Shown here piece after piece: positions 31,846-40,659 of a stretch of DNA of 64,000 nt; positions within the stretch are counted from its first letter, which is position 1, and the number at the start of each line of letters is the position of its first letter. The notes beneath the pieces were generated by a model. The model had not been told where the DNA came from and did no database searches. It saw only the letters and a list, made by a program, of their open reading frames with translations. The DNA lies in contig CAYMCZ010000001.1 in NCBI GenBank assembly GCA_964389285.1, positions 186,001 through 250,000 on the forward strand, given 5' to 3'. Source of the stretch: Alectryocaccobium sp964389285 (lineage in GTDB: Bacteria > Bacillota > Clostridia > Lachnospirales > Lachnospiraceae). The translations under genes were made by a program, and so were the position numbers.

Positions 31846-33975
31846 CTATAGCATTACTCCGGACTTTTCTTTGCTTCTGTCTATCATATCAAACATTCTT
31901 TCAAACGGCCTTCTCAATGTAAGCCCTATTACCACGGCGACAGCCGCGAAAATGAGCAGCATGCCAATATACTGAATATACGCGTTTCCGTACATTCCGC
32001 CGACACATTCGCGCATGGCATTCATACCGTAATTAAACGGGAGGAATTTGTAAACGGCTCTGTAGATTTTGGGCAGCATCTCTATAGGGAAGGTCCCGCC
32101 CGCGCCCGCGACCTGTATTACGAGAATAACAACTACGACAGCCTGCCCCACCTGCCTGAACGCGACCGTGAGCGAATACATAAGTATCGTAAAGACAAAG
32201 CTGCATATCATGGCCGTCAGCAGGAAAAGAAGCGGATGCGCGCAGTCGATCCCGATAAAAAACAGATCCCCCAGAACAGTCAGTATCGCCTGCACCTGTC
32301 CTATGATAAAGAACAGGATATAGCGTCCGAAGAACTTCTGCCACGGTTTTACGTCTTTCATCTCTTCATGGTCGATTACCCTGACCTTGATGAGCGCGAT
32401 CATCAAAAGAGCTCCGGCCCAGATACCCAGTATGGTATAAAACGGAGACATGTCCGAACCGTAGTTTCCTATTTCGTAAAAGATCTTTTCATTTAATACG
32501 ACCGGTGCCGAAATAAAGTCCGATACAGAACCCGCGTCCTTATTCAATACGGACAGGAGCTGTTTATACGCGTCTGTCGAACGCACATCCCTCAGCCCTT
32601 TTATCAGCTTTCTTACATCGTCCCGTATCCCTTCGGCGTATTTCCCGGTGTTTTCAAATGCCGATGTGCCCTTCTCAAGTGTAGTTTTATAATCCTCAAG
32701 GACTTTCTTCAGAGACGAAAAATCCGCGTCAACAGAACTCAGCAGTTCGTCCGCATTCGAAAGTGTATTCGAAGCATCGTTTATCACTCCCCACAGTGCC
32801 GGTGCTACGCTGTTGTCAAACTCACCAAGGGCACTTTGAAGCACGGCAACGCACCGGGATATGTCGTCCTGCAGTGTGTTTTTGATCTCTTCGGCATCAG
32901 CTTTCAGATCCTCCGCCGATGATTTTACCGCCTCCATGGAGCTTACCAGATCATTATAGATCTCAAGAGCCTTTTTATATGCTTCAGTAGCGGCAATGGG
33001 GGTTTCGCTTAGAGAATCCAGAAACTTCTTCGTTTCCTGAAAAGCTCTGCTGTTGAGTATCTCATCTATCGTATCGGTGATCGTCTGGATATCAGTTCCG
33101 GATGAAATGAGCCCGACCTGAGAGCTTACGGCATTCAGGTTTTCGATCATCGCCAGAATAGACGAATCTGTCATCTGTATCACCGCTTCGGTTGTCCTGC
33201 CGGCAGCGTCATTGCCGCTCCACAGGATACCGCCCGCGGCACGGCTGCCGGATATCACGTTTCCGACTGCCGGTATCACGGCTTCGGCGCTGTTCAGCGT
33301 TGCGGATACGGATTCATTTAGGACTACCAGCGAATCCAGTATCGTAAGGCAGGAAGAAAGATCCCTGTCCACGTTTTCGAGATCCGCAAGCAGAATCTGT
33401 CCCAGGTGAACCCGGCCGTCTTCGCCAGCCAGGCTCTGAATGCCCTCTGTAGCATAAAGGGCGACTTCCCCCAGAATCGACGAGTTCAGCTCCCGCTGTA
33501 TAGCCGTTTTGACTTTGGACGTGATCTTTGTCGCAACCGCGTTTTTCTTGCTGTTGCAGTAGAACTGTATTTCGGGGTTTTTCGGCGTTCCGCTGATAAA
33601 GCTCATAAGATCTTCGGTAAAATCCGAAGGAATGACGAATCCCGCATAGTACTTCCCGGAATACAATCCTTCCATGAGTTCATCCTCGGTCTTGGGAAAC
33701 TGCCATCCGATGTCCTTATTCCCGTGAAGCTCCGATATAATGCTATCCCCGACATTAAGTTCAAACGCAGAAATCTCCACTCCTTTATCTTCGGAGAAAA
33801 TGCCTATCTGAAGATTTGACATCGCCTCGCTTCCGTATGGATCCCAGTTTGAAAGGATATTAAACCATGCGTAAAGACAGGGGATGACGGAAAGCCCCAT
33901 GATAACGACTATGGCGACGACGTTTCGGGAAAGCCGCCGCATATCTGCTTTAAATACGCGTTTAATATTATTCAT
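31846..33975 (-). CDS. YhgE/Pip domain membrane protein (B)
   Basis: A 709-residue protein of the YhgE/Pip (phage infection protein) group. One N-terminal helix (about 18-38) is followed by a long extracytoplasmic region (about 40-510) rich in coiled-coil, and then by an ABC-2-like block of about six helices (about 520-695). The family motifs CLYAWFNILSNWDPYG near the start and VAGAGGTFPIEMLPKIYRAVYKFLPFNYGMNAMRE in the membrane block are clear. Lactococcal Pip is a phage receptor, and related proteins associate with type VII secretion or export; no such genes are near. It overlaps the preceding small gene by 8 bp. Confidence 0.9.
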   Translation of the reverse strand: MNNIKRVFKADMRRLSRNVVAIVVIMGLSVIPCLYAWFNILSNWDPYGSEAMSNLQIGIFSEDKGVEISAFELNVGDSIISELHGNKDIGWQFPKTEDELMEGLYSGKYYAGFVIPSDFTEDLMSFISGTPKNPEIQFYCNSKKNAVATKITSKVKTAIQRELNSSILGEVALYATEGIQSLAGEDGRVHLGQILLADLENVDRDLSSCLTILDSLVVLNESVSATLNSAEAVIPAVGNVISGSRAAGGILWSGNDAAGRTTEAVIQMTDSSILAMIENLNAVSSQVGLISSGTDIQTITDTIDEILNSRAFQETKKFLDSLSETPIAATEAYKKALEIYNDLVSSMEAVKSSAEDLKADAEEIKNTLQDDISRCVAVLQSALGEFDNSVAPALWGVINDASNTLSNADELLSSVDADFSSLKKVLEDYKTTLEKGTSAFENTGKYAEGIRDDVRKLIKGLRDVRSTDAYKQLLSVLNKDAGSVSDFISAPVVLNEKIFYEIGNYGSDMSPFYTILGIWAGALLMIALIKVRVIDHEEMKDVKPWQKFFGRYILFFIIGQVQAILTVLGDLFFIGIDCAHPLLFLLTAMICSFVFTILMYSLTVAFRQVGQAVVVVILVIQVAGAGGTFPIEMLPKIYRAVYKFLPFNYGMNAMRECVGGMYGNAYIQYIGMLLIFAAVAVVIGLTLRRPFERMFDMIDRSKEKSGVML

Positions 33976-34261
33976 CGTCCTCTTCCTTATCGTCCAGCAT
34001 ATGCATTACCTTGAAATCCATATATTCTATCACGATCAGATATGCCGCGATGATAAACATGCTGGCGATCCAGAGCACGAGCATCACCAGCTTGGATGTT
34101 CCGGTAAAATCCGAAATAAAGAGCAGGAACAAAAACACGGCCGGAACGATGAGCAGGCTCAAAAAACCGTTTTTTATCCGTCTGCGGTTTTTCCTGTGCT
34201 CGGTTTCCCTGAAGGCAAGAACCTTATCATATACTTCATGGAGTTCTGTTTCGTTTTTCAT
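33968..34261 (-). CDS. Small membrane protein between the two YhgE/Pip genes
   Basis: A 97-residue protein: amphipathic, charged N-terminus (about 1-28), two hydrophobic helices (29-50 and 58-80) and an acidic tail DDKEEDDE. No named family is recognised. Its last codons overlap the start of the downstream YhgE/Pip gene by 8 bp, showing translational coupling. The position suggests a partner subunit of the YhgE proteins, which is inference. Confidence 0.75.
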   Translation of the reverse strand: MKNETELHEVYDKVLAFRETEHRKNRRRIKNGFLSLLIVPAVFLFLLFISDFTGTSKLVMLVLWIASMFIIAAYLIVIEYMDFKVMHMLDDKEEDDE

Positions 34262-34308
34262 ATCTTGTTCCCTGACGTTTTTTCTTTATATAAGCCGGAC
34301 AGGATTTA

Positions 34309-36438
34309 TTACATAAGTTCCGTGTCTTCAAGACGTTTTTCTATAAAACCCGTCAACGGTATAAGCGGCAGCCTTATAAGGAGTCCCAGAAGAAGCGCCG
34401 CACCGCAGAAGAGACCCAGCGTCAGCAGGCATCTGATATATACGTCCCCGTACATGCCGCCTATGCATTCCCTCATCGCATCTATGATGTAAGGAAAAGG
34501 GAAAAATCTGTAAACGTTCCGGAAAAAACCCGGCAGTATCTCAATGGGATAGGTGCCTCCGGAGCCTGCGATCTGCATGACAAGGGCTATTACGGCGACC
34601 GCCTTTCCGATATCTCCAAATGAGACCGTCAGCGAATAGATGACCAGCGATATGGTAAGGCTGGCTATCGCCGAGGCCAGAATGAACCTTCCCGGATGCA
34701 GGCACTGTATCTTGAAAATGCAGAGCTCCCCGAATACTATGATCGCTGTCTGGAACTCCGACATGAGCAGGAAAATAAGATATCTCCCGATGAAGATCTC
34801 ACTTCTTTTGGCATCCGGGAATTTCTTTTTGTCCGGACGTATTTTCAAAACGGAGACCAGTACCGTCACTCCCACCCATATGGCCAGGGCCGTATAGAAC
34901 GGGGTCACACCGGATCCGTAGTTGCGGATCTCAAAAAGATAATTGTCTTTCATCGAAACCGGTTCAGCGAAATAATCGCCTATAGCGGAAGCGTCTCCGG
35001 AAAGAAAGGCGGTGACCAGCCTGATCTGTTCCCTGTATGAGGCGTCATCCATCTTTGCTATGAGATCCGATATACTCCCGCTTGTCCCGGAAAGAATCCC
35101 TTTAAGATCTTTCATGCTTACGTTCAGCATATCCGTGGTATCGCCCAGCTGCGAGATCATGCCCCTTAAAGTATCGACTGCCGACCCGAGATCATTCATG
35201 ACGGCCTGCATGGAGGTCAATGACGTCGAGATGCTGTTGATCAGCTGATTTATCGACGGAATCAGTTCATCTGAAATCACTGCCGAAGCGGCGCCTATGC
35301 CCTGTGCCATTTCCTGAAGCGTTTTATGCATCGATTCAGCCAGTATTTCCGCCGCGGTTTCCGCTGCGACCTTCGAAGCGTTCGTTTCGAGTATTTTGAT
35401 TATATTCTGAAGCGTCCTGATCTCAGCGGCCACGCTGTCCCAATGTATGGTTTCCGGATCTATGGCCATGATGGCGTCAAGCAGCGTCTGCAGCTTTGCT
35501 TCCAGCTCCCTCAAATGAGGGAGCATTTCATTGATGCGTTCCCTGACTGCCCGGGCGTCTGTCTCCAGCTGCGCGGCGCTTATTCCGGACGCGAGCTCAT
35601 TCAGCCGCGCCTGCACTTCGCCGAGTGCGCCCTGCACATTTGCCGCAAAGGCGTTCAGGCTGTCTTTGGCGGCTGCCGTATTCCCGGCACCTTCGGCCAG
35701 TTTCGCTCCCGCCCCCTTTATACGTCCTCCTGCATTCTCAAGGCTCTGATTCGTCTCTTCAAGTTCTTTCGCAAGCAGGGAGTTGCTCTGCAAAAGCGAA
35801 TCGATAAACACTCCGTAACCGTTTAAATCGTCCCTAAGGATGCCCAGCTTGTATATGAACTTCTGAGTCTCGCTCTCCGCTTCCGAAACCGGGCCGGTGT
35901 CCCTGATCTCTTCGAAAAGCTTTCCGGCTATTATGGCAATATATTTTTCTTCAATACTGTTCTGAACACTGTCAACTGCGGAATCTGTTATCTTGGTTGC
36001 GACGGCATTCTTTTTATCGTTTAGATAATAGTTCAGCTTCGGCATGTCCGATCTGTCCCCCCGCTCCGAGAACAGAGCTTCGGAAAAGTCTTCTCCTATA
36101 GATATCGCGGCGTAATACTCCCCGGACTTAACGCCTTCCTGAGCCTCTTCATCCGAACCAACGAACACCCAGTTTATGGACTTGCTTTCGGCAAGATCCG
36201 CTCTGAGCTCTTCCCCTATGTTCAGATAGTTTCCTTCTTCATCCGTCCAGCCGGCATCTTCTATCGCTGCCGCGAGCCGGATATTGCCCGTGTTGTCATA
36301 CGGATTCCAGTTCGCATATATATTAAACCATGCATAAAGCGCCGGCAGGGCGCATATTCCTATCGCTACCACCAACGCAAAAAAATGTGTGGTTATACCT
36401 TTTAAATCACTTTTAAAAATACGAAATATGTTTTTCAT
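34309..36438 (-). CDS. YhgE/Pip domain membrane protein (A)
   Basis: A second YhgE/Pip protein, also 709 residues, with the same plan: helix at about 18-38, family motif LPALYAWFNIYANWNPYD, a long coiled-coil-rich extracytoplasmic region with many Ala/Glu heptads (about 170-460), then the ABC-2-like membrane block with AGSGGTYPIEILPGFFRNVYRFFPFPYIIDAMRE and a short cytoplasmic tail. It is a diverged paralogue of the downstream copy, so the two may work as a heteromer. It is the first gene of the operon and has a consensus promoter at 36499-36527. Confidence 0.9.
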   Translation of the reverse strand: MKNIFRIFKSDLKGITTHFFALVVAIGICALPALYAWFNIYANWNPYDNTGNIRLAAAIEDAGWTDEEGNYLNIGEELRADLAESKSINWVFVGSDEEAQEGVKSGEYYAAISIGEDFSEALFSERGDRSDMPKLNYYLNDKKNAVATKITDSAVDSVQNSIEEKYIAIIAGKLFEEIRDTGPVSEAESETQKFIYKLGILRDDLNGYGVFIDSLLQSNSLLAKELEETNQSLENAGGRIKGAGAKLAEGAGNTAAAKDSLNAFAANVQGALGEVQARLNELASGISAAQLETDARAVRERINEMLPHLRELEAKLQTLLDAIMAIDPETIHWDSVAAEIRTLQNIIKILETNASKVAAETAAEILAESMHKTLQEMAQGIGAASAVISDELIPSINQLINSISTSLTSMQAVMNDLGSAVDTLRGMISQLGDTTDMLNVSMKDLKGILSGTSGSISDLIAKMDDASYREQIRLVTAFLSGDASAIGDYFAEPVSMKDNYLFEIRNYGSGVTPFYTALAIWVGVTVLVSVLKIRPDKKKFPDAKRSEIFIGRYLIFLLMSEFQTAIIVFGELCIFKIQCLHPGRFILASAIASLTISLVIYSLTVSFGDIGKAVAVIALVMQIAGSGGTYPIEILPGFFRNVYRFFPFPYIIDAMRECIGGMYGDVYIRCLLTLGLFCGAALLLGLLIRLPLIPLTGFIEKRLEDTELM

Positions 36439-36498
36439 AACGACTTCAGTTCAGGCTGTTTATTGTATTTCGCAATGCTTAATATATGTGCTTAACAA

Positions 36499-36527
36499 AT
36501 TATATCCAGCGCTATTGCAAAATGCAA
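36499..36527 (-). promoter_or_regulatory. Sigma-A promoter of the YhgE/Pip operon
   Basis: Minus-strand TTGCAT (36522-36527) and perfect TATAAT (36499-36504), 17-bp spacer, about 60 bp before the ATG. Confidence 0.7.
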
Positions 36528-36572
36528 GCCTTTTAGCCTTTTCAAAAGAAAAGGGAACTCTCGAGCTTTGTG

Positions 36573-36601
36573 TTGCCGTGTATGTCAAAATAAGTTATAA
36601 T
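36573..36601 (+). promoter_or_regulatory. Sigma-A promoter of the DUF1461 gene
   Basis: TTGCCG (36573-36578) and perfect TATAAT (36596-36601), 17-bp spacer. A short hairpin (36614-36629, GTCCGGC/GCCGGAC) lies in the leader just after the expected start site. Confidence 0.6.
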
Positions 36602-36655
36602 CAGCGAAAACAGGTCCGGCAAGCCGGACTTTAATCCGGATAACAGGAATCTGCC

Positions 36656-37285
36656 ATGAAATTGTTTCTTCAGATGCTGATCGGAATCGCCGGCGCGGTC
36701 TGTATAATCTGTCTGGCGACAACGATAACGCTTAATTCGGTTTTTTTATACGAAGCCGATATAGATAAATACAATCTCGAACAGTCCGCCGGGCTTTCAA
36801 AAGAAACCATTTTGGAAAACTATAAAGCCATGGTGGAATACAACAACATAGGCGGCCCCGACGAGCTTATTTTTCCCTCTTTCGGTATGTCTGAAGGCGG
36901 AAAGATCCACTTTGAGGAAGTATGCGGCATTTTTCACGCCATGGAATACGCTCTTATCATCTCGGCTGTGGCAGCGTGCGCCGGGATTATTTGGGCCGAA
37001 CGAAAAAAACTGCGGCGCTATATGCTCTTTATCTCTGTTTTTACCGTTGCGCTCCCGGCATCGGCCGGCATTTTTGCCGCCGTATCCTGGGACACGTTTT
37101 TTGTAGGCTTTCATCGCCTGGTCTTCAATAACGACTACTGGATATTTGACGAAAGGCTGGATCCGGTCATAACTATCCTGCCGGACGGATTTTTCCTGGA
37201 CTGCGTTATTATGATTGCCGCCATAGCGCTTTCTGCCGCCGCGGCTTTAGCCGTAATATATGCCTTGCGTAACCGCAAATATTAG
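36656..37285 (+). CDS. DUF1461 (TIGR01906-like) integral membrane protein
   Basis: A 209-residue protein with four hydrophobic helices (about 5-28, 95-113, 120-140 and 178-203) and an extracytoplasmic loop between the first two. The conserved patch FHRLVFNNDYWIFDERLDPVITILPDGFF is the hallmark of the DUF1461/TIGR01906 family. No function is established. GGAA-type ribosome site before the ATG. It stands alone ahead of the polysaccharide exporter operon (75-bp gap). Confidence 0.82.
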   Translation: MKLFLQMLIGIAGAVCIICLATTITLNSVFLYEADIDKYNLEQSAGLSKETILENYKAMVEYNNIGGPDELIFPSFGMSEGGKIHFEEVCGIFHAMEYALIISAVAACAGIIWAERKKLRRYMLFISVFTVALPASAGIFAAVSWDTFFVGFHRLVFNNDYWIFDERLDPVITILPDGFFLDCVIMIAAIALSAAAALAVIYALRNRKY

Positions 37286-37360
37286 TTTATAATATTTTGG
37301 TTAAGTTGCCAAAAGAAACATTTTTGATTCATACGGATTGTTTCGTGCTGAGGTAAAACA

Positions 37361-38137
37361 TTGTCAACATATATTCAGAACTTCAAAAAATTCCGGCCCC
37401 TGCTCACGGAGCTCGTGGCCAGGGATATTAAAATCAAATACAGGCGTTCTGTCCTTGGCGTACTCTGGACGGTTCTGAACCCGCTCTTTATGATGATCAT
37501 ACTGGCGATAGTTTTTTCAAACCTTTTTAAATTCGACATCGAAAACTATCCCGTTTACATCCTGAGCGGCCAGGTTGTATATAACTTTTTTTCGGAATCC
37601 ACCATGTCTTCCATGTCGGCGATACTGGACAACGCGCCGCTGATCAAAAAAGTATATATACCCAAATATCTGTTCGTTTTATCCAGAGTGCTTTCCAGCA
37701 TCATCAACGTCCTTGCCTCGCACTGCGCGCTGCTTCTGGTTATGATAGCCATGGGCGTTGAACCGCACTGGACCATGGTTCTCTTTTTCATACCTCTGCT
37801 GCTCCAGGTGTTTTTCTGCCTCGGAGTCGGGCTTATTTTGTCTGCGGTCGCCGTCAAATTCAGAGACATAATGCATCTTTACAGCGTGTTTGTAACGGGC
37901 TTTATGTACCTGACGCCGGTTATCTACGCCTTAAGCCTGCTGCCTCATTGGCTTTACAACATAGTCGTATGGAATCCGATAACCAACTTCCTGACAATGT
38001 ACAGGGACGTAATGCTGAACGGACGCATTTTCAGTCCGACCAGCTTTTTGATCGGACTTGGCGAAGCGGTTCTGCTGATGCTTATCGGGCTTACGGTTTT
38101 CGCCAAAAAACAGGATTCTTTCATATTGAATATCTGA
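37361..38137 (+). CDS. Polysaccharide ABC exporter permease (Wzm/TagG-like)
   Basis: A 258-residue ABC-2 permease with six helices. The opening LVARDIKIKYRRSVLGVLWTVLNPLFMM and the C-terminal WNPITNFLTMYRDVML are typical of exporters of lipid-linked O-antigen, capsule or teichoic acid. The start is TTG at 37361 with GAGG 8 bases before. It is the first of three close genes: its ATPase begins 9 bp after it. No glycosyltransferases are in the window, so the glycan itself is unknown. Confidence 0.9.
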   Translation: MSTYIQNFKKFRPLLTELVARDIKIKYRRSVLGVLWTVLNPLFMMIILAIVFSNLFKFDIENYPVYILSGQVVYNFFSESTMSSMSAILDNAPLIKKVYIPKYLFVLSRVLSSIINVLASHCALLLVMIAMGVEPHWTMVLFFIPLLLQVFFCLGVGLILSAVAVKFRDIMHLYSVFVTGFMYLTPVIYALSLLPHWLYNIVVWNPITNFLTMYRDVMLNGRIFSPTSFLIGLGEAVLLMLIGLTVFAKKQDSFILNI

Positions 38138-38146
38138 GGGGTAATT

Positions 38147-38881
38147 ATGGAAAACGATCTCATGGTAAATGTTGACCATGTCTCCATGCGCTTTAATCTT
38201 GCTTCCGAAAAGGTTGACAGTTTAAAAGAATACTTTATCAAGACATTAAAAAGACAGGTTTCATACAATGATTTCTGGGCTCTTTCGGACGTCAGCTTCA
38301 ACGTCCGCAAAGGCGAAGCCGTGGGCCTGATAGGTCTCAACGGAAGCGGAAAAAGCACGCTTCTGAAAGTCATTGCGGGCGTGCTGAAACCCACAAAGGG
38401 CTCCGCCACCGTTTACGGACAGATGGCGCCTCTTATCGAGCTGGGCGCGGGCTTTGACTTTGATCTTACCGCAAGGGAAAATGTCTTTCTGAACGGAGCC
38501 ATTCTCGGCCGCAGCAGAAGCGAAATGGAAAGCTATTACAAAGATATCGTTGATTTTTCCGAACTCGGCCCCTTTATGGACTCCCCCGTAAAAAACTTTT
38601 CATCGGGTATGATCTCAAGGCTTGCTTTCGGCATAGCGACTATCGGCCAGCCTGACATCCTGATAGTGGACGAGGTGCTTTCAGTCGGGGATTTCCGTTT
38701 TCAGGAAAAATGCGAAGCCAGAATCAAAGCCATGCGCGACAACGGAACCACCCTCCTGTTCGTTTCACACTCGATAGAACAGGTCGAAAAACTCTGTTCC
38801 AAAGTTGTCTGGCTTGAAAGAGGGCATTTAAGAGCTTTCGGGCCGTCGGATATTTACTGTAAAGAATACGCAAATTCATGA
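38147..38881 (+). CDS. Polysaccharide ABC exporter ATPase (Wzt/TagH-like)
   Basis: A 244-residue ATPase that pairs with the preceding permease. Walker A is GLNGSGKST (63-71), the signature is FSSGM in NFSSGMISRLAFGIA and Walker B is ILIVDEVLSVGD, with the GAGFDFDLTARENVFLNG stretch typical of the Wzt family. It ends soon after the core, so it lacks the C-terminal carbohydrate-binding domain of some O-antigen Wzt proteins and the long extension of TagH. Confidence 0.93.
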   Translation: MENDLMVNVDHVSMRFNLASEKVDSLKEYFIKTLKRQVSYNDFWALSDVSFNVRKGEAVGLIGLNGSGKSTLLKVIAGVLKPTKGSATVYGQMAPLIELGAGFDFDLTARENVFLNGAILGRSRSEMESYYKDIVDFSELGPFMDSPVKNFSSGMISRLAFGIATIGQPDILIVDEVLSVGDFRFQEKCEARIKAMRDNGTTLLFVSHSIEQVEKLCSKVVWLERGHLRAFGPSDIYCKEYANS

Positions 38882-38904
38882 CATATGCGGAGCTGATCTG
38901 ATAT

Positions 38905-40647
38905 ATGAAGAAAAAACTTGCAATAATAGTGGCTTTTGCCGCTATACTCATGTTTTCGATATTTTACGGGTTTACGGACAAAACCCATCTTATATATAAC
39001 AACGACGTGAACACGGCAACCTATACCGCCATCGGCGTTTTAGGTGACAGCGACGTGGTCACCCAGAGGTTTATCTCCGAAGAGGACGTGCTTGACGGCT
39101 TCAGCATCAAAAGCGGCGTTGCCGGCAATCATTCCGCCGCCACGGTATATCTTACCGTTAAGGACACCGAAACAGGAAAAGTGCTTTCGACCGGTTCCGA
39201 TTCGGGCGCGAATTTCCGCCCCCGGAAAATGCATAAGATTTTCACGGATAAAATCAGCGGAGTAAAAGGCAAGGAACTCATTCTTGAAATCACGGAGAAA
39301 GGCGCGGATCCCGACAACGGCATAATTCTGTATTATCAGACGCTGACGGATACGGACAGTTCTTTTCAGATCAACGGAAATGACGTAAACGGCGTTTTCG
39401 TCATGAAAACGATAACCTCCCGTTTCGACGCGGAAACCTTTATCATCATTCTGCTTTCGATACTTTTCGTATGGGGATTCCTGTGGTTCCTCCACAGACT
39501 TTTCAGCCTGAACGACCATTCTAAAAAAGAGTCGAAAAAGCCTAAATTCAATGTATTTCTCAAACTTCCTTTAAACCGCAACATGGGCGAGGATATGATA
39601 GCCGAAGAGGTTATGCGAAGATATCCCAACACGACTTTCCATATCATTTCGGACGAGGGATATATGAGACGCTTTGACTGCGTCCCCAACTGCAGGGTCT
39701 GCGCGGAGTCGAGTCTTGATTTTAAAGAGCGAACCGAAGAAGCCGTTAAGGCCGGTTTTGCCGATCTGAACGACAGCCTGATTAAAAATTCGGACGCCGT
39801 TGTAAAACTCGGAAACACTCTGTTTTTGCAGACTTCTGAAGATTATCAGGCTGCTTTAAACGAAGACCGCTATCTTTCTGATAACAGCAAGCGTTTTTAT
39901 ACCCTCGGGACAGATTTCGGGCCTTATAAGGACGCTATGTATTTTAAAGAATACAAATCCGTTTTCAGAAAATACGCAGGCATCACTTTCCGCAACAGCA
40001 ACGTCAAAGATAATTTTGCGGATATGGACAATATCCGTTTTGCTCCGGATCCTTTGTTTACGGTAAGGCCGGGCCTGCTCGCGCAAAAAAGCCCCAAAGC
40101 CATTATCTCTCCCTTACTTCCCACCCGCCATGCCTGGGGAAAAGATATGGAAGATATAGTTGAGCCGAGCGTCATTTTCTATCGAAATATGATCCGTACT
40201 CTCAAGAAAAACGGATATCTTATATATATGATCTCATTTTCACAGCCGGAAGGCGACGATGTGATCATGCAGATGATACTGGATTCGCTTTCTCCTGACG
40301 AGCTTGCGCAGGTAACCTGCTGCATGGCGTATTCCAGCGACCCCGTTCCCGTTCTCAGGGAGTTTTCTGACGCGCAGATAGTGATCGGTTCCAGGTATCA
40401 CAGCATTGTCCTTGGTCTGACATACGGCTGTAAGGTGCTTCCCATTGTTTATAATGAACAGACGAAAAATCTGCTTCACGACATCTCTTATGACCTGAGC
40501 GTGACGCCCGACATGATCAAAAATCCGGACACCGACACCGATGCCATATTCGAAAAACTGATTGCGGGAGAAATCTTTGATCTGACGGTGATTAAACAGC
40601 GGGCAGAACATCAGTTCTGGTTTTTGGATATGCTTCTGCGAAAATAA
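38905..40647 (+). CDS. Membrane-anchored polysaccharide pyruvyl transferase family protein
   Basis: A 580-residue protein in two parts. A helix at about 5-23, an extracytoplasmic beta-rich domain (about 25-170) and a second helix (about 173-195) come first. From about 215 a polysaccharide pyruvyltransferase domain (PF04230-like) follows, with the NRNMGEDMIAEEV opening and the signature DAQIVIGSRYHSIVLGL. Family members put ketal-linked pyruvate on exported glycans. By topology the catalytic domain would be cytoplasmic next to the exporter encoded just upstream (23-bp gap). The N-terminal domain is not one I recognise. Confidence 0.83.
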   Translation: MKKKLAIIVAFAAILMFSIFYGFTDKTHLIYNNDVNTATYTAIGVLGDSDVVTQRFISEEDVLDGFSIKSGVAGNHSAATVYLTVKDTETGKVLSTGSDSGANFRPRKMHKIFTDKISGVKGKELILEITEKGADPDNGIILYYQTLTDTDSSFQINGNDVNGVFVMKTITSRFDAETFIIILLSILFVWGFLWFLHRLFSLNDHSKKESKKPKFNVFLKLPLNRNMGEDMIAEEVMRRYPNTTFHIISDEGYMRRFDCVPNCRVCAESSLDFKERTEEAVKAGFADLNDSLIKNSDAVVKLGNTLFLQTSEDYQAALNEDRYLSDNSKRFYTLGTDFGPYKDAMYFKEYKSVFRKYAGITFRNSNVKDNFADMDNIRFAPDPLFTVRPGLLAQKSPKAIISPLLPTRHAWGKDMEDIVEPSVIFYRNMIRTLKKNGYLIYMISFSQPEGDDVIMQMILDSLSPDELAQVTCCMAYSSDPVPVLREFSDAQIVIGSRYHSIVLGLTYGCKVLPIVYNEQTKNLLHDISYDLSVTPDMIKNPDTDTDAIFEKLIAGEIFDLTVIKQRAEHQFWFLDMLLRK

Positions 40648-40659
40648 AAAGGAGTTTTC

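Noticed and set aside
36614..36629. GTCCGGC/GCCGGAC hairpin before the DUF1461 gene as a riboswitch or terminator
   Set aside because: The loop is two bases, there is no T run, and nothing else in the short leader looks like a known riboswitch.
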